A DNA stretch of 64,000 nt from Epichloe hybrida (GCA_019022495.1 JAFEKR010000004.1:2170001-2234000), one strand, 5' to 3'; positions 42,418 to 55,584 are shown, counted from the stretch's first letter. Notes: generated by a model from the sequence alone, not told the origin. A program made the numbers and translations.

Positions 42418-44814
42418 CTACTCGCTGTCCTCGTCCTCTTCACCATCCACTTCCTCTTCCTCTTCATCCACTTGCATCTCCTCATCACTCATATCCTCGG
42501 CCCTATGGCCGCTCTCTTCCTCCTTCCTCTTATGATCATCTTCCCTCCTCGCCTCCTCAGGCATCTTTGTCCTCTCCTCCTTCACCTTCCTCTGGGCGAC
42601 GACAAAAGCACCCAGCGGTGTCTTGGGGACTTCGAAATCCTTGAGGAAAGCCGCGACTTGGGAGCGATCCCTCGGCGCAAAGTCAACTTTTGCGCGACGC
42701 TCCTCGATGAATTTGGCGTTGGCCTCGAGTTTCTGGACGAGCAGGACGAGCTGCGACATGAGTTTGGCGTTCTTGTTGCCTTGGGCCTTGGAGCGGGCCT
42801 GTTTCATCCACCGCTTTAGCTGGATGATGACGGGGAGGGCGAGCTCGGGGAAGGCGATGGATGTGGACCAGAGGAGGAAGAACTCGCCGAGGAGCTCGAC
42901 AACCTGCTCGCCAACGCCGTCCTGGTAGACGCGCGTGCGGAGGTACGACTTGGGGGCCTTGTAGGCGACGGCGAAGTCGAAGGCCTTGAGGGTAGACGCC
43001 TTGGGGGCCTTCTTCATCTCCGCCGAGGAGAGGACCTCGAGCATCGGGGAGGCGAGCGGGATGTAGGTGCCTGTGGCGCGGGACGTTCGCAGCAAGGACC
43101 GGACGAGGTGGAAGCGGAGCGGGAAGTAGATGGCTGTGGGGATGAGGCGCATCGCGCCGAGGGTGACCTGCACGAGCGGGTAGATGAGGAGCTTGAGCTG
43201 GTTCTCCTTGCCGGCTTGGGCTTCCTTGAGCGGAGAGCAGTGCTCGGCGAGGACGCAGGACCAAAAGTCGAGCGAGTGCGTGAACTGCCAGTTGTAGACC
43301 ATGCGGAATGAGTCGTTCTTGTTGTTGACGATGCTGTTGCGCAGGTGGATGGCGAGTTGGCGGATAAAGGTAAAGGCGGTGGTGTATCCGACCGAAGGGT
43401 CGATGCCCCAGAGCTCGGCGGCCGAGTTCTTCATCAGGTTGATGCCCGGGATGGTGTTGTGGTTGGTGACGCGGCAGCCCTGCACGAGACCCTGATACAC
43501 GGCCTTGAGGACGGTCTCGCGGATGCCCTTGTCGCCGATGACGACGAGCTTGCGGAGCACCAGGAAGGCCGTGATGCGCGTCGTCTCTGAACTGGCGGGT
43601 TGCGCCCAGAAGTTGACAACGGCCTTGGCTAGGGCTTTCATGAGTTTCTTGAAGGACAAGAGATAGGGAAGAATCGGCGTGATGGACGACAGTGTCAGCT
43701 TCAGGGTCTTGTCGTCGGACAGCGTGCCGAGCAGGTGCATGATGGACGAGGTGTAGGACTTGAGAAGCAGGGAGAGCGTCTTGAATTTCTTGGTCTCGGT
43801 TTGTACGTAGACTCTGCCAGAAGCGGACTCCTTGACAGGCAGATGGTGGTTCATCACCAGGGGGATGTTTTTGAGAGCCAAAACCAAGACGTCGTTGTAG
43901 ACTTCGGGGCTGTTGATCGTCCATCGCTGTTGAGTCTCGCCATCCTCGTCATCTTCGTTCAAGTGGGCGGCGCTTCGGAAAGCGAGGACAACTTGTCGAG
44001 CAGCGCGCAAGGAATTGGTCTCCTCAATTGCTTTGCGCCACTTGGCGACCGTTGGCCGAGTCAGTTCGTTGCTCGGAGAATCCTCTGGTTCCGCGTCGTC
44101 TTTGTCCTCACCCTGTGCTTCTTTGGCAGCCTTTGCCTTCTTTCTCTTCTTCTTCGGCTGTTCATCTTGGGCTTCATCGTCTTCCTCGCCGGCGCTCAGT
44201 TCGTCCACCTCTGCCAGGTCTGCATTGCCGTCAAAGTCGAGGGCTTCTGGGTCGTTTTCTTTCAAAAACTTGTAGAATTCCGGATCCTTCTCTGCCAGCT
44301 TATCCATGGTGTCTTTACTCATGCCGCCTTCATCGTCCCCACCCTCGCTGCCCTCGTCACTGTCACTGTCACTGTCACTGTCGTCGTCACCGTCACCGTC
44401 ACCGTCACCGTCACCGCCGGAGCCGCCACCCTCACTCAACTGGGCATCCTCCTCTCCACCCTCCTCGGCCTCGGGCCCGTTTCTTTTTCTTTTGCCCAGT
44501 TTCCCGGCCTTGGCCTTGGCGCCCTTGTTGTCGATAATCTCGTCGAATCCCCCCTGGAAAAAGTCATCCACAGTCATCTCGCCGCTCTTCTTGTTTCTGA
44601 ACAAGCCATTAGGCTTCTTGGCGGTGTCCGCGCCATCTTCGGCTGGCTTGCTCTTGAAGAATTCAGAGTCCTTGGTCCGTCGGGTCTGCTTTTTCTCTTT
44701 GATCTGATGACGCTGTTTAACCTTGGCAGCTTCCTTCCTTTTGTCGAGCGTGCCGCGGAGGTGGTTCTTTTCGAACTTTTTCGTTGCCTTGAGGTTTTTC
44801 TTCCCGGGACCCAT
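42418..44814 (-). CDS. NOC2: Nucleolar complex protein 2 (Noc2)
   Basis: Intronless, 798 aa. Noc2 pairs with Noc1/Mak21 and Noc3 to carry pre-60S ribosomes from nucleolus to nucleoplasm. The N-terminus is Lys-rich with nucleolar-localisation character (MGPGKKNLKATKKFEKNHL), followed by long Asp/Glu tracts including DGDGDGDGDDDSDSDSDSD. The Noc2 alpha-helical repeat domain spans about residues 310-700 (KSYTSSIMHLLGTLSDDKTL, RATGTYIPLASPMLEVLSS). The C-terminus is again acidic (EEEEEVDGEEDEDSE). Length is typical. Confidence 0.95.
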   Translation of the reverse strand: MGPGKKNLKATKKFEKNHLRGTLDKRKEAAKVKQRHQIKEKKQTRRTKDSEFFKSKPAEDGADTAKKPNGLFRNKKSGEMTVDDFFQGGFDEIIDNKGAKAKAGKLGKRKRNGPEAEEGGEEDAQLSEGGGSGGDGDGDGDGDDDSDSDSDSDEGSEGGDDEGGMSKDTMDKLAEKDPEFYKFLKENDPEALDFDGNADLAEVDELSAGEEDDEAQDEQPKKKRKKAKAAKEAQGEDKDDAEPEDSPSNELTRPTVAKWRKAIEETNSLRAARQVVLAFRSAAHLNEDDEDGETQQRWTINSPEVYNDVLVLALKNIPLVMNHHLPVKESASGRVYVQTETKKFKTLSLLLKSYTSSIMHLLGTLSDDKTLKLTLSSITPILPYLLSFKKLMKALAKAVVNFWAQPASSETTRITAFLVLRKLVVIGDKGIRETVLKAVYQGLVQGCRVTNHNTIPGINLMKNSAAELWGIDPSVGYTTAFTFIRQLAIHLRNSIVNNKNDSFRMVYNWQFTHSLDFWSCVLAEHCSPLKEAQAGKENQLKLLIYPLVQVTLGAMRLIPTAIYFPLRFHLVRSLLRTSRATGTYIPLASPMLEVLSSAEMKKAPKASTLKAFDFAVAYKAPKSYLRTRVYQDGVGEQVVELLGEFFLLWSTSIAFPELALPVIIQLKRWMKQARSKAQGNKNAKLMSQLVLLVQKLEANAKFIEERRAKVDFAPRDRSQVAAFLKDFEVPKTPLGAFVVAQRKVKEERTKMPEEARREDDHKRKEEESGHRAEDMSDEEMQVDEEEEEVDGEEDEDSE

Positions 44815-45210
44815 GATTGGCGATTCGTTACACCCCAGCAGCGTGGTGGTGAGAATGGTTCACGGATCGTAGAGAAGGAAGAGTGGTTAAGACGAAAAGG
44901 TAAAGGATTGCTGAACCTCGCAAACTTGTCACTAGGCCCCGTCCCAATTGGCAATTCTGCTGCCCAAGTGAAAGGAAAAAAAAAAAAAAAAAAAAAAAAG
45001 AAGAAGCCGTGTTATCGATAGTGACTTGCCCCGCAGATCAGGCAGGCGGTGGGTGCCGTTCTGCCCGCGACCCCCCGGGGCTGTGGCTTGGAAACCCCAT
45101 TTATTACATGTAATATCAACGGCTTCGTTCCTTCATCATCAGCTTGACCGGATCTCTCGCATCCCGTCCGCAAGTCGAGCTTCAATGCGCCGCCCCTTTG
45201 ACCCGCCGCC
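44815..45210. promoter_or_regulatory. Bidirectional promoter between NOC2 and VPS28
   Basis: The 396-bp region between the two divergent ATGs, with an A-tract of about 28 nt at 44971-44999. No gene. Confidence 0.5.
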
Positions 45211-46087
45211 ATGATTCCCCGACAAGGTTATGCGCCGACACCGCACAGCTATGTTCCACACTCGACATTCTCGGCAACAATCAATCTGGACGAGGTAGAT
45301 AATAGATGCACGCCAGCCTCGGATCTGTTCATACCGTGTCATGTCTGCGCCCGCTTACCTGCTCGACGCTAGGAAGTCAAGCTCACCGAAACCCGAGCCG
45401 AGCGCGACCTTCAAGAATCCCTCGCCGAACTCTTCAGCATCATCGTGACACTAGACGAGCTCGAAAAGGCGTTTCTGAAGGATGCGATTCCCGAAAACGA
45501 GTACACCGAAATATGCGAACGATCCCTCCGCCAGTACAAAGCGCTCCTGGCAGACGCGACAATCGCCAATGAATTTCAGGGCTTGGAAGAGTTCAAGGCC
45601 AAGTGGGATGTACGTCAACAGTTTCCAACGAGAACCTTTTTGCCAACTTTCACGTCATGTCCCTTCCCTGTCTTACACGGCGTAGCTCCAAGCCCCGCGT
45701 GCAACGGAACGTCTGCGAGTCGGCATGCCGTCGACCACGGTAACAGCTTCTTCGTCGTCGGCCGCCGGCCCGCAAGCCTCGTCAGGTAGCAGCAACACCA
45801 CCAGCGGTGTCCTCATTCTCGAGGCCACTCAGGAATTCATCACCTTCCTCGACGCCGTCAAGCTGGGAATGCTATCCAAGGATCAGTTGCACCCACTGCT
45901 CTCCGACGTGATTCAATCCGTGAACCGCGTGACGGACCAGGACTTTGAAAGCAGGGGCAAGATTGTGCAGTGGCTCATCACACTCAATCAGATGAAGGCA
46001 TCGGATGAGCTGAGTGACCAGCAAGCGAGAGAGCTGGAGCTGGATATTCAGCAGGCCTACCAGGGGTTCAGGAGGACTTTAACATGA
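45211..46087 (+). CDS. VPS28: ESCRT-I subunit Vps28
   Basis: Exons join(45211..45294,45373..45609,45686..46087), 240 aa. Vps28 links ESCRT-I to ESCRT-II in sorting ubiquitinated membrane cargo into multivesicular bodies. The N-terminal core-binding half has EVKLTETRAERDLQESLAEL and YTEICERSLRQYKALL. The C-terminal four-helix domain includes EFITFLDAVKLGMLSKDQLH and IVQWLITLNQMKASDELSD. The middle linker is Ser/Thr-rich. It is of the usual family length. The gene ends 137 bp from the convergent MDM12 stop. Confidence 0.95.
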
Positions 46088-46224
46088 CATGACAGTCAAC
46101 TTTTGTTGCCCCATTCATTCCATTTGCTCGTGATTCCGTACTTTTTTCCTTTTTTCCCCCTCATTTCTTAAGCCACCTTGTTAACTCCATTTTGACCTTG
46201 CAAGGATACACCCCAAACACTCAT

Positions 46225-47577
46225 TCAGACCAAAAATGTCCAGAAACTCGGATACACAAACTCCTCTTCAAATATTCTCCTCACCTGCTCCAACACAAAT
46301 CTTTCTACCTTGCCTACATTTTTCAGACTCTGCTTCCCCCCATCTCGCTCCCCAATTTCACTTTCTACCTTGATCTCCTGCAGCAGACCTCCAAGTCTGC
46401 CTCCTTCCTTCTTGCCCCCATTCTTCTCCTCCTCGCCTTGCACATTCTCGTCGTCGTTCACAGAACCAACTGCCGCCAAGGCATCCTCGGGACTAAGAAA
46501 GCAGAAATGCACTCTTTTTCGGATCTTGGCCAACAAGCCTACTCCGTCGAACGACAGCCCTGTTATGTTGAGCTTCAGCGGAATGCCGACAAAGCTAGGC
46601 ATGGGATAATCCAGCAAGATCTCCGCTGTGAGACTCAATCGGACATCCCCGGCGTAGCGTATCCTAAACACGGCTTGAACATCTTCTGCCCTCGGTTCTC
46701 TCCTTTGTTGAGCAGCCAGATCATCACCATCTGCCGGGTTCTCTTCTTCGTCCTCGTCCTCGTCCTCGTCTGCCTCTTCCACAGCCGAGCCCGTGAGATG
46801 CCTATCTCTCGTGGGCGGCCGAGACGTGTTCACACTAGTAGGTGCGAGTGTAGACACGCTTGATTTCTCCCGCAGTGACAGGTCGGTAGCCGCATCCATG
46901 GTCTCGGAGAAATTGTCCACGGAGATGCTGCTCGCGGAAGGGTTTCGATAGTGACTTGCCCCATGATGGTAATTGTGATGCTGCTGCTGCTGCTGCTGAT
47001 GATGTTGTTGGTGGTGGTGAAAATCGGAGTCATGGTCAAGCACTCCTCCGTGTCCCATCCAGCTGTTGTTGCCTAGGTGGGCGCCTGCCACGGCCGCCAG
47101 CGGCGTGTGCGTTCCTGTTCCCAGATGGCTTTGGAAATAGTTTAGGCCCGGGCCACCGAGTATGCCCGGTGCAGATGTTCCCAGAAACAAGCTGCCCGAG
47201 TCGTGACCAAACATGTCATGTCGCAAAGCTGGCGGCCTGATACCGCGAGGTCGTTTGTCATGACTGCCCGCCAGCGCATGCTTGGCCCGCTCGGCTGCAA
47301 GATGGGCTGCTGCCTCGTCGTCGCTTCCAAACTCGTCATCGCTCTCGTCGTCTGCTATCTCTTGGTCGTAAAAGTCAGACAACGGATCTGTGATGTCTTT
47401 GAGGTCCAGCTCAGGTGGTATGCTGCCAAAGTCGAAGTCATGCACGTTGACGGATCTGATGAACCTGGGTAGTGGCACTGTTTGGAACTTGTCATGGATG
47501 AAGGACCTGATGCGCTCAGCCAGAGCGTCGCCGTCTGGACCACTGGTGAGCGTTTCCCAGTCGAGATCAATGGACAT
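46225..47577 (-). CDS. MDM12: ERMES subunit Mdm12
   Basis: Intronless, 450 aa from the ATG at 47577 ([10 protein letters not shown], the canonical start; the frame stays open further upstream but without homology). Mdm12 is the soluble SMP-domain lipid-transfer subunit tethering ER to mitochondria with Mmm1, Mdm10 and Mdm34. The SMP domain is split by a long His/Gln and Asp/Glu-rich loop: [20 protein letters not shown], then [40 protein letters not shown] and the C-terminal [20 protein letters not shown]. The His/Gln tract is at about 46960-47035. Confidence 0.95.
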   Translation of the reverse strand: MSIDLDWETLTSGPDGDALAERIRSFIHDKFQTVPLPRFIRSVNVHDFDFGSIPPELDLKDITDPLSDFYDQEIADDESDDEFGSDDEAAAHLAAERAKHALAGSHDKRPRGIRPPALRHDMFGHDSGSLFLGTSAPGILGGPGLNYFQSHLGTGTHTPLAAVAGAHLGNNSWMGHGGVLDHDSDFHHHQQHHQQQQQQHHNYHHGASHYRNPSASSISVDNFSETMDAATDLSLREKSSVSTLAPTSVNTSRPPTRDRHLTGSAVEEADEDEDEDEEENPADGDDLAAQQRREPRAEDVQAVFRIRYAGDVRLSLTAEILLDYPMPSFVGIPLKLNITGLSFDGVGLLAKIRKRVHFCFLSPEDALAAVGSVNDDENVQGEEEKNGGKKEGGRLGGLLQEIKVESEIGERDGGKQSLKNVGKVERFVLEQVRRIFEEEFVYPSFWTFLV

Positions 47578-47973
47578 GGCGATGCATTGGGACGGCAAGT
47601 CTGGAAATGCAAGGGTGGCATGTTCGAGTGAGTGAGCAAGGTTTCGGTGAGCTTGAGCCAGAGCCAGGCCAAGGGTTCCACACCTACATGCAGATGGGAC
47701 GGGACTTATTAGTCCGTACACCACACTGTGTATACACTGTGCCAATATTGCAAGCAGCAGCATCGACAACATGATTTGGCACGACACGGTCTATTCCTCT
47801 CATGGATGCAGTAAAGTCGTCCATGGTCGTCATATCATTAGCAACTCCTAAAAGAGAAGGATCATTATTTCATGAGTATGCCATAATGAAATCCCGTGAC
47901 ATCGCTTTCCCCCTCCAACTCCAAAACATCTCAAGCAGGTGGTACTTCAGCCGTTCACGAGCTGCACACAATC
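47578..47973. other. Interval between MDM12 start and FAB1 3' end
   Basis: Holds the MDM12 promoter and the FAB1 3' UTR. No gene supported. Confidence 0.5.
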
Positions 47974-50900
47974 TCAAAAAACAACAGCTTCGGGCTCTTC
48001 GAATCGAGCGTGGCCATAGTTTGTCGGCAGTTGTGGATTGTTGAACAGATGCCAGCAATTAGGGGCCTGCAAAATGTACCTGTCTGAAATTAGCATCCAC
48101 CATTTCGTCGTCGAGACACCAAGGAAAGCTCACCTAGCCATGGCCTCTCTGAATCGGGACTTGTATTCTTTCGGACTGGTCACCGTGGGTCGGTTCCGGC
48201 CACCACCAGCAAAGCCACGGTCCTTGATCCAACTTTCCAGCTTCTTGTCCCAGGTATACGTTCTAATGCAGTCAATGATGCCAACCACCAGCTCCTTTTT
48301 CTCCTCGTCAACGGCAATCATCAAGGAGTAGTCCATGACATTTTGTCGGGCCAAGAAAAGCGTGTCATTCCAAACGGACGCTCTAAGAAGTTTCTTGGAA
48401 TGTTCTCTCGTAAACAGGGGTGATTCGTATATGTATTCCACCATATTTTCGTCCAACAATACTTCGTTCTGCTCTCCAGTCGACTGGATCTTGCGGTTCC
48501 GCATGGATCCCTTCAGGTCGAAAATCCGTGTCGGGGAGCGGTCGTAGAACAAGTTCTCGGTAATCAGAAGATCGAGCTTAATATCAGTGCCAGTGGTTGG
48601 GTTCTTTATGATGACTTGGAAGAAGCCCAGCATCTTGGCAATCACTGATGGCAAGTCGTGGAATAAGGCTTCAGCCATGATACTAAAGTAGCTAGGAGCA
48701 AACCGCAGAAAGGCCGAAGTTTCCACGGGAGATAAGCTCTGCCGCAACGTTAGCAATGCATTTCGATTCACGTCAATGTAACATGTCCGCATGATTCTTA
48801 CCTTGAGAACAAGTCTGTCGTCCAATGTTTTGAGAAATACGGACTTGGTCTTGCCCCCTCTCGAATCCCATTTGAGGCAGCGAGACAGGCACTCGATGAT
48901 TCGTTCGGCTACGCCACACTTGCGCCGCAATGCGTCGAATTGTTCGGCGTAGAAAATCTTGCATGTCATCATTGCTGCACCTTCTTTGAACTGGTACTTG
49001 AGATGAGTGCCGGTGGCCCGCAGCAAGCTCTTTTCCAGCTCTGTTTCGTTGACCATGATGTCGCCGGCATCAGACGCTGGAATAGACTTGGGTTCTTCGT
49101 CGCTGATTCCTTCCACCTCTCGCTTCATCACCTCTTGAGCCTCTCTCCTAATCGTTGAGAGCTTGTTCTTGTAATCGTCACTGTTCAGGGCGAGCGCAAT
49201 GACAGAGCTAGGCTCATCCTCTCGCACGATGATGTCTGAGTCAACGAAGATGTGGTCAGTTGAATTGACAGGATATTCCAATGGTGGCCATCCACTAGCT
49301 GAGGTCTCTGCCCAAAAGTTGGTAAGATACTTCATCAAGCTGGTCTTTTGGTGTTTTGGAAGCTCCAACGGAATTTCGGTGCTTGGCTCCAAGGCCTCCG
49401 CTAGCTCCTGGATATCAGGCAAGAATTCATCCGCAATACATGACTCCATGTCACTAGTGGCACCCTCATCGTCCGAGTTCACCTGACTTGTTTCACTTTC
49501 GGGCGCAAGGTCACGTTCAGGCTTCGACACCTGATCCTCAGGCCTGACAATCGCTTCCGGGGGAGGAAGGAGTTGGGTGACGGGCTCAGATTTTGAGAGG
49601 CCGACTTCATTGTTAGCCGACGTTCTCGTTTGACCTTGGTCGACATCTCGTCCAGCCAGCTGCTCATTGGAGAGACTGTGCTCTTCAAACGCTTCGGCAA
49701 CGTCATCATAAACCTGCACAATAGCCTTTGTGACCGTTCTGGGAAGCCTTGCTCGTGGTTGTCGAAGGTTCGCGGCTCTCTCCTTGCGATCCCGAATGCG
49801 TTCCCTCTCGAACTCTCGGCTTAGCTGTTCAAAATGTCGCGCCAGTGTCGACACTTTGGATTCCCTTTTCTTGTGAGTTAAGCGCGGTATGCTAGATGCG
49901 GCATTCTTGCCGCGGTTTTTCAGCGCAGTCAACCCCAGTCGATCCGACAACTTCTTGTCCACCCTGATAGACCCTTCCGGGGGTGCTTCTGTTGCGGCAT
50001 CAGGAGCTGGAGAAGGTCTAGCTTCCTTTATTGCCTGGGATTTGGTGGCAGCGGAGTGCGATTTGGACAGTAGCCGAGCAGGCTGAGATATCGCTCTCAC
50101 CAGAGGCGGCGAGATGTTGGACCCTGACTTGCGACTAGGGCCTCGATCCGGTACTGGTTTGCTTGTTACCTCCAAATGTTCGTTTCCTTGCAACGCCTGC
50201 TCCCTGCGCATTTGATCAACTTTCTCCGATAGAGATTGGCCAGATGTCGAGGAATCAGTTGGGGCCCGAGCTGTTCCCGTGGGCAAAATTGGTGGTCGTC
50301 CTGTCGTCAGATTGAGAGCAATGGGGATCCTGGATGCTGTTTCGGGGACTATGGACTCCTGAGAGGCCGCTGCTGGTGTAGCTATCAACTCTGGTGATCC
50401 GGCCAAGTCCAGTCCTTCGACTCGCTCAATAGCTCCCTCGGCAGGAACATAGACCTTCTCTTCTTCTTTCTCTTCTTCTTTCTCTTCTTCTTTCTCTTCT
50501 TCTTTCTCTTCTTCTTCCTCTTCGTCTTCCCCTTCTTCTTCCTCGCCATGCTTTTCAACCAGAGCTCCCGATGACGCCACACTAGTCTCCATTCCAATGT
50601 CAGTATATTCGTTGGGCTGAGTACTCTTCTCAGAAGCCTCAGTGAATGTTTGAGAAGGTCGCTCATCGCTATCCACAGCTGACCCAGTTCCGTCATTTGA
50701 GGCCAGCGATTCTTTAGACTCATTATCGGTAAAGATCTTCTTGAGCTGCATCATCGTGATTTGACGCATGTCGCGATCTCCGAGAAAGTCGGCTTCGAAC
50801 TTTGCAAAGGCTTGGTCCCATTCCCCCGCCTTTTCCAGCATTTCGCGTACAATTTTGTTGAACGGAACGACCTCGTAGTATTTAGACTCGACGTAGGTGC

Positions 50901-53900
50901 GTTGCATCTGGCGGATGATGCCCGGTTGCTCGTCTTGAGTTTTCTTTATTAATCTTTCAACTTCTGCCTTGCATGACTCCGCCTTTTCGGGCAACAGGCT
51001 CTCCGTTCGGATACTTTTCAGCCTAGCTCTTACCGAGGACATGAACTTGCCCCAGCGTTCTTCCATTTTGTTGTAGATTTCATTCTTGAGCTTCAGATCA
51101 TTTGCTACCTTCCAAGTAATCCTGGCTCGTGGAACGACAATCTCGAGAAGATCAATAGGGTCCCAGTGGATTCGGACTCTAGAATCCCGCACACTGAAAT
51201 ACCGAACATGATCACGGTGGAGATCGTGAGGACAGTCCTCAATGTTCTTGGTTCTTAAGCCTCGACCCCAATAAAGTAGCTCCAAGTATTTCCCGAACGA
51301 GTACTTGAAAGTCGCATCAGACATGGCAACCTCTTCCGAGTCCTTCTTACAAAGCTTGCAGTAGGTCCACATCGTGATGCCATCGCCAAGTTCTGGTCGT
51401 CGTGGAGGGGGATTGGCAACGTGCTCGACAAAAACAGTGATTCGATACTCGTCGTGCACATAAGTTCTATGATGGTCGACCAGTTTTTTTTCGCATCCAT
51501 TGGAGTTGCAAACATCATCTTTGCTGTACGCGAGGTCTTCAATGTATTGGCCCAGTGCACAGTCTGCATCCATGCCTGTGTCCACATGTTGCTCGTCATA
51601 AAAGTTTATGGCAACCAAGCCAGGCTCTATGCAAGGAATCTTGGTGTCCGTGCAAATGACAGAGTACAGAACCACAATGTTTTGATGAGAGTAAGGATCG
51701 AATAAATCCAAGTTGCCTTGAATATACGTCTCCCATTGACGGGTTTGTGTCTGATAGTTGAAGAGAGCTTTGTCATATTCTGCATCATGGACAGCGTGCA
51801 GGACCTCCATGACTTGCCGCTGTGCCTTCTGTCCAATCTTTTCGACCATTTCCGGCTTGATGAGTTGAAATTTGTGGCGGCTAGCTTTCTCCGAGTCTTC
51901 CTCCACTGCATCCTGGTCGCGCAGCCGGCGAAGATACAAGAGTCTCCTCTCCTGTTCTCGCGTCCTCATCAGAAGATATGGTTGCTTGAACTTGACATAA
52001 GGGGATGCAGATAAGATCTTGGTCTCGTACTTGGCCACCATGTCGCTGTAAAAGGTTGGCATCGGAACATCATCAGGCACTTGACTATCGGGAGAGGCAT
52101 GCGTATGGTTCGCATGGAGGTGCACCCGTTGGGCTGGTTCTATGCTTTGTATCGCCGACTGTGCCGAGGTGTCAGCTTCGTCAGTACCCGTACTGATGCT
52201 GTCCACCGTAACTTGTGATGGTGGTTCGCTTTCATTTGATGGATGGTTGATGACCATGGTAGGGCCACCTTTGGTGTATTCCCCGCCCGAGCTCACGGAT
52301 CTGAGGCTGTCACTGAATCCCTGCAGTGAGTTTGACAAGGAAGTCTCGCTGTCTTCAGGAGGTTCCACAGATTCGTCGCGAAGTAAGCTTGACTCCAGCT
52401 TCAGGTTGTAAACCACGTACACCATGAATTCCATGATGTGCTTGATGCGTTTGAGCAACTCGCTGGTAGCTCCACGCAAGGCTATTGTGCATCCCAAATC
52501 GGGACGACAGCCAGACAGGAAGATGTAGGATTTCTTTCGGCCAGGATAATCGTTGTTGACAAACGTCCGCACCTCAAATGCGGAGCAGCGTCCCACGCGT
52601 ACAGGAAGGGCCAACATGTCCAAGGATTCAATAATCTCAGCCTCGGCACATCTCGCAACCGCTTCAATCACAGTATCTTTGACATTGTACACCACAGATA
52701 TGTTCGCCTCAGACAGATACTGCAAGGCAACCCCAGAGACGCCTTTTTGGGCAAGTAATATTTGTGGTCGGAGATTCGTAATTCGTTGCACTACGACTCG
52801 TAGAAACTCTTTCTCTTGCTCGATCACAGGTTGCAGGCTCATAAAATGCTGTTGATGTCGCTGATATTCGATTGGAAAAGTAACAAGTACGACTCGAGGG
52901 TTTGTAATTCGTCGTGGCATGCTCTTCAAGGCTAAGTTTTTGGTGAACACTACTCCAGAGACATAGCAACTATCACCAGGCCGTCCACCGGGTATCTTCT
53001 TCAGCTTGACATAATGTCGTAGGTCCATATCTTCACCCTTTGCAACGTCCGGTGTCACATCGTCCGTCAGCTGCAAGAGCATCGGTACAAGCGCCTTTTG
53101 CCATGCTCCAGGGTTAGGGATTTCAGAATCGTTCAAGAGTTGATGTAAAAGTTTGTGGACATGCTTCAAGCTGTATTTGTTCAGCTCCCTCTTCGGTGAC
53201 ATTTTCTTATGCAGCGAGTCGCTCCTGGTAAGTTGAGTCCCTGAGTAACCCAGGCCTGAGTGATCGATGCCATGGGGCATCTCAGCTGAGGCTGACGGGC
53301 CTTTGTATATAGCTGACTTGGGTCGAGGTGAACCGTGATGATGGGCATTCCCACTGACGTTACTGAGATTTCTACGCCTGGTCGACCTTCGGTGGTTCAA
53401 GAAACTGATTGGCCCGCTTGTGTCATCAAGTACTCCTCTGCTGACATAACTCATCCCGCTGATACTCTTTTCATGCCGATGACGATGTTTCCTTGTTTGA
53501 TTCATATAAGAAGGGAATCCGGATCTATCCTGTTCATAGCTTGTGGACTGTACGTCTGGCCCAGCCATGGTTGCAAATATTCCCATCTGCTCATCGCCAC
53601 TCGAGTCTTCAGACATGTAGTCTGCCAGATCTGGATCAATGATGTTGTCATCATGAAAAGCGGGGAATTTTGGCTTCTTGGCGTTTTCGTCGCCGATTCC
53701 CTTTCTGAAAGGAGCTTGTTGCTCTGGGGCAGGTTTAAATCGACCAAGAAACCCATGTTTTGAGTGATGCCTTTTGTGTCCAGCAGAGGATTGGGGCCGA
53801 CCCGACGTCGTAAGGGATTTCAGTGAACGCGATGAACCAGGACGGCTCAGTTGAGGAGAATCAATTTCCAGCACTGCTGACGCTCTATTCGCGGAATCCC

Positions 53901-55584
53901 TCACTCGACGAGTTGCTGGGATAGCCATCATGGGCGTGGCAAACGAACGAGAGTCCTCTGAGCCCTCAGAGCCCGCAGCGACACTCGAAGGTTTCGATTT
54001 GCTGATTACGGTCTCGGAAGAATCCTTTGGATTGCTGGGGCCAAATATCTTGGGCAGAAAGGACCGCTCATCGCCCGAATCATCCGAGCCACTCCCATCA
54101 AATCGGCGAGTGATGACATCGAAACAATTTTTGCACACCCTCAGCGACCCTTGAACACCGAACTTTTCGCCCGACACTACTGTTGTACATTTGGAATCAA
54201 AGATGCAACCGCAGGTGCGGCAGTGGTGTTTTCGGCGGAAGGCCGTGAAAGGCGTCTGGCAGAGGAAACATTCTTTGACAGTGTCGTCCTTCATCCAAAA
54301 TTCTTTGCTCAAGACTTGCCGCCGCATCTTGTCAAGCTGAGCACTCATCTGATCAGAGGCTCGTTCGTGGCCACGCGTTGTACCTGGGATCCGACCCGAG
54401 TCGGGATGCAAGTGTCTGGGGTGAATTTCTTGATTAAAAGAGTCGTGATGTACCGAGCCGTGAGCAGAGGTGTTGACAGCACTGGCAGCAGCGGTGCCTC
54501 TGTCGACGGACGAGTCTCTCGAACCAACATACCTTGGTGATCGAGAATGACTGATTCTGTCGATGACCGCGGGTGTTCTTCTGTAGTCATCCATCTGGAG
54601 TGCCGAAGAGGTACCTGAAGGATTCCGCACATGATGGCGACTTGGCACCGTGGATGTGGCTGAAGGGGCGGATGATTTCGTTTGGACAGGGCTGAAGGGG
54701 GCATCCAGGCTACCTTCAACACTTGACGCATCATCTCTGCCAGCTCGAGGAGGCAGTCTACTATCATGTGCATCGTACAGCGCGGCATGTTCCACCTGAA
54801 GCTCTACCCTGCTAAGGCTTCTTCTGCTAGAGGCTTGCCCTGTGCTGTCCTCGGTTCGAATCGTACTACGACTTGCATCGCGTTTCAAAGCTACAGGTGG
54901 TGCTATGGTAGGGTCGGCGACAACAGAGCTTGTAGCTTTTGTCGGTAGGCTCTGTCTGCTCGAAGAGCTTGATTTTGGTCCAGTCATTAAGCTAATACTG
55001 GTCGACTTGACGGACTGCTGTCCCAGCGAGCGGGCATCTGCGGATACAGACAAGGCTGCAGTTGAAGACGCTTCTGTCATCGGTAGACCGCCAGTAGAGT
55101 GTGTAGTGATGGTTGCATTGGTGTCGACTCGGGTCAGTGATGATACAGATGGCCTAGATGCGTGGCTAGGTGTCACAGAAGATCGCTTGGATGTGGCCTC
55201 TAGAGCTTGCATCGAGCTCTCTTTGATATCCTTTGCTTCCTTGACGGCTGCCTTGGTAGGGCTTACGCCACCCACGGCTTCACGAAACCGATTATACAAG
55301 CCGCTGAGGCCATTCTGTACCAACCCTCCCGCTCCCTGTCTACTCTCGGATGCGGGGATTCCCTCTGGTGGGGGCGCATAATCGTTAAACGTGGTCAAGG
55401 ATTCGCAACGACTCGCCGATGTATGTATTTCGTCGAGGGCGTGCGCAAGACGCTCTTTATCTAAAGTTGACGATGTGGAATGCGTCGAGCCACGGCGGTT
55501 CCGGAAGGTTATGGGCGAGCTGAGGCCGACGGAAGTAGCTGGCGAGGCAGGACGCCTTGGATTAGAGGTGGAACTACTCGCCAT
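47974..55584 (-). CDS. FAB1: 1-phosphatidylinositol-3-phosphate 5-kinase Fab1
   Basis: Complement of join(47974..48079,48134..55584), 2,518 aa. It makes PI(3,5)P2 on vacuoles and endosomes. Domains: Ser-rich N-terminus; FYVE finger at about 435-495 (CFLCQTPF, RKHHCRTCGCIFDSKC, CKNC); chaperonin-like CCT module at about 850-1060; Cys/His-rich linker (YCKLCKKDSEEV, SFGKYLELLYW); PIP-kinase domain at the C-terminus with IFDLKGSMRNRK and NVMDYSLMIAVDEEKKELVV. The small last exon adds YILQAPNCWHLFNNPQL, the conserved Fab1 ending that a one-exon model would miss. A (KEEE)n-type tract near 50456-50530 is low complexity. Length is typical for filamentous fungi. Confidence 0.95.

Noticed and set aside
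42683..43924. 413-codon minus-strand frame in another phase of NOC2
   Set aside because: Pro/Arg/His-rich out-of-frame reading of NOC2 codons without domain signal.
43735..45021. 428-codon plus-strand frame antisense to NOC2
   Set aside because: Hydrophobic runs (Leu/Val) are the complement of Lys/Glu/Asp tracts; no transporter motif and it ends in a poly-A tract.
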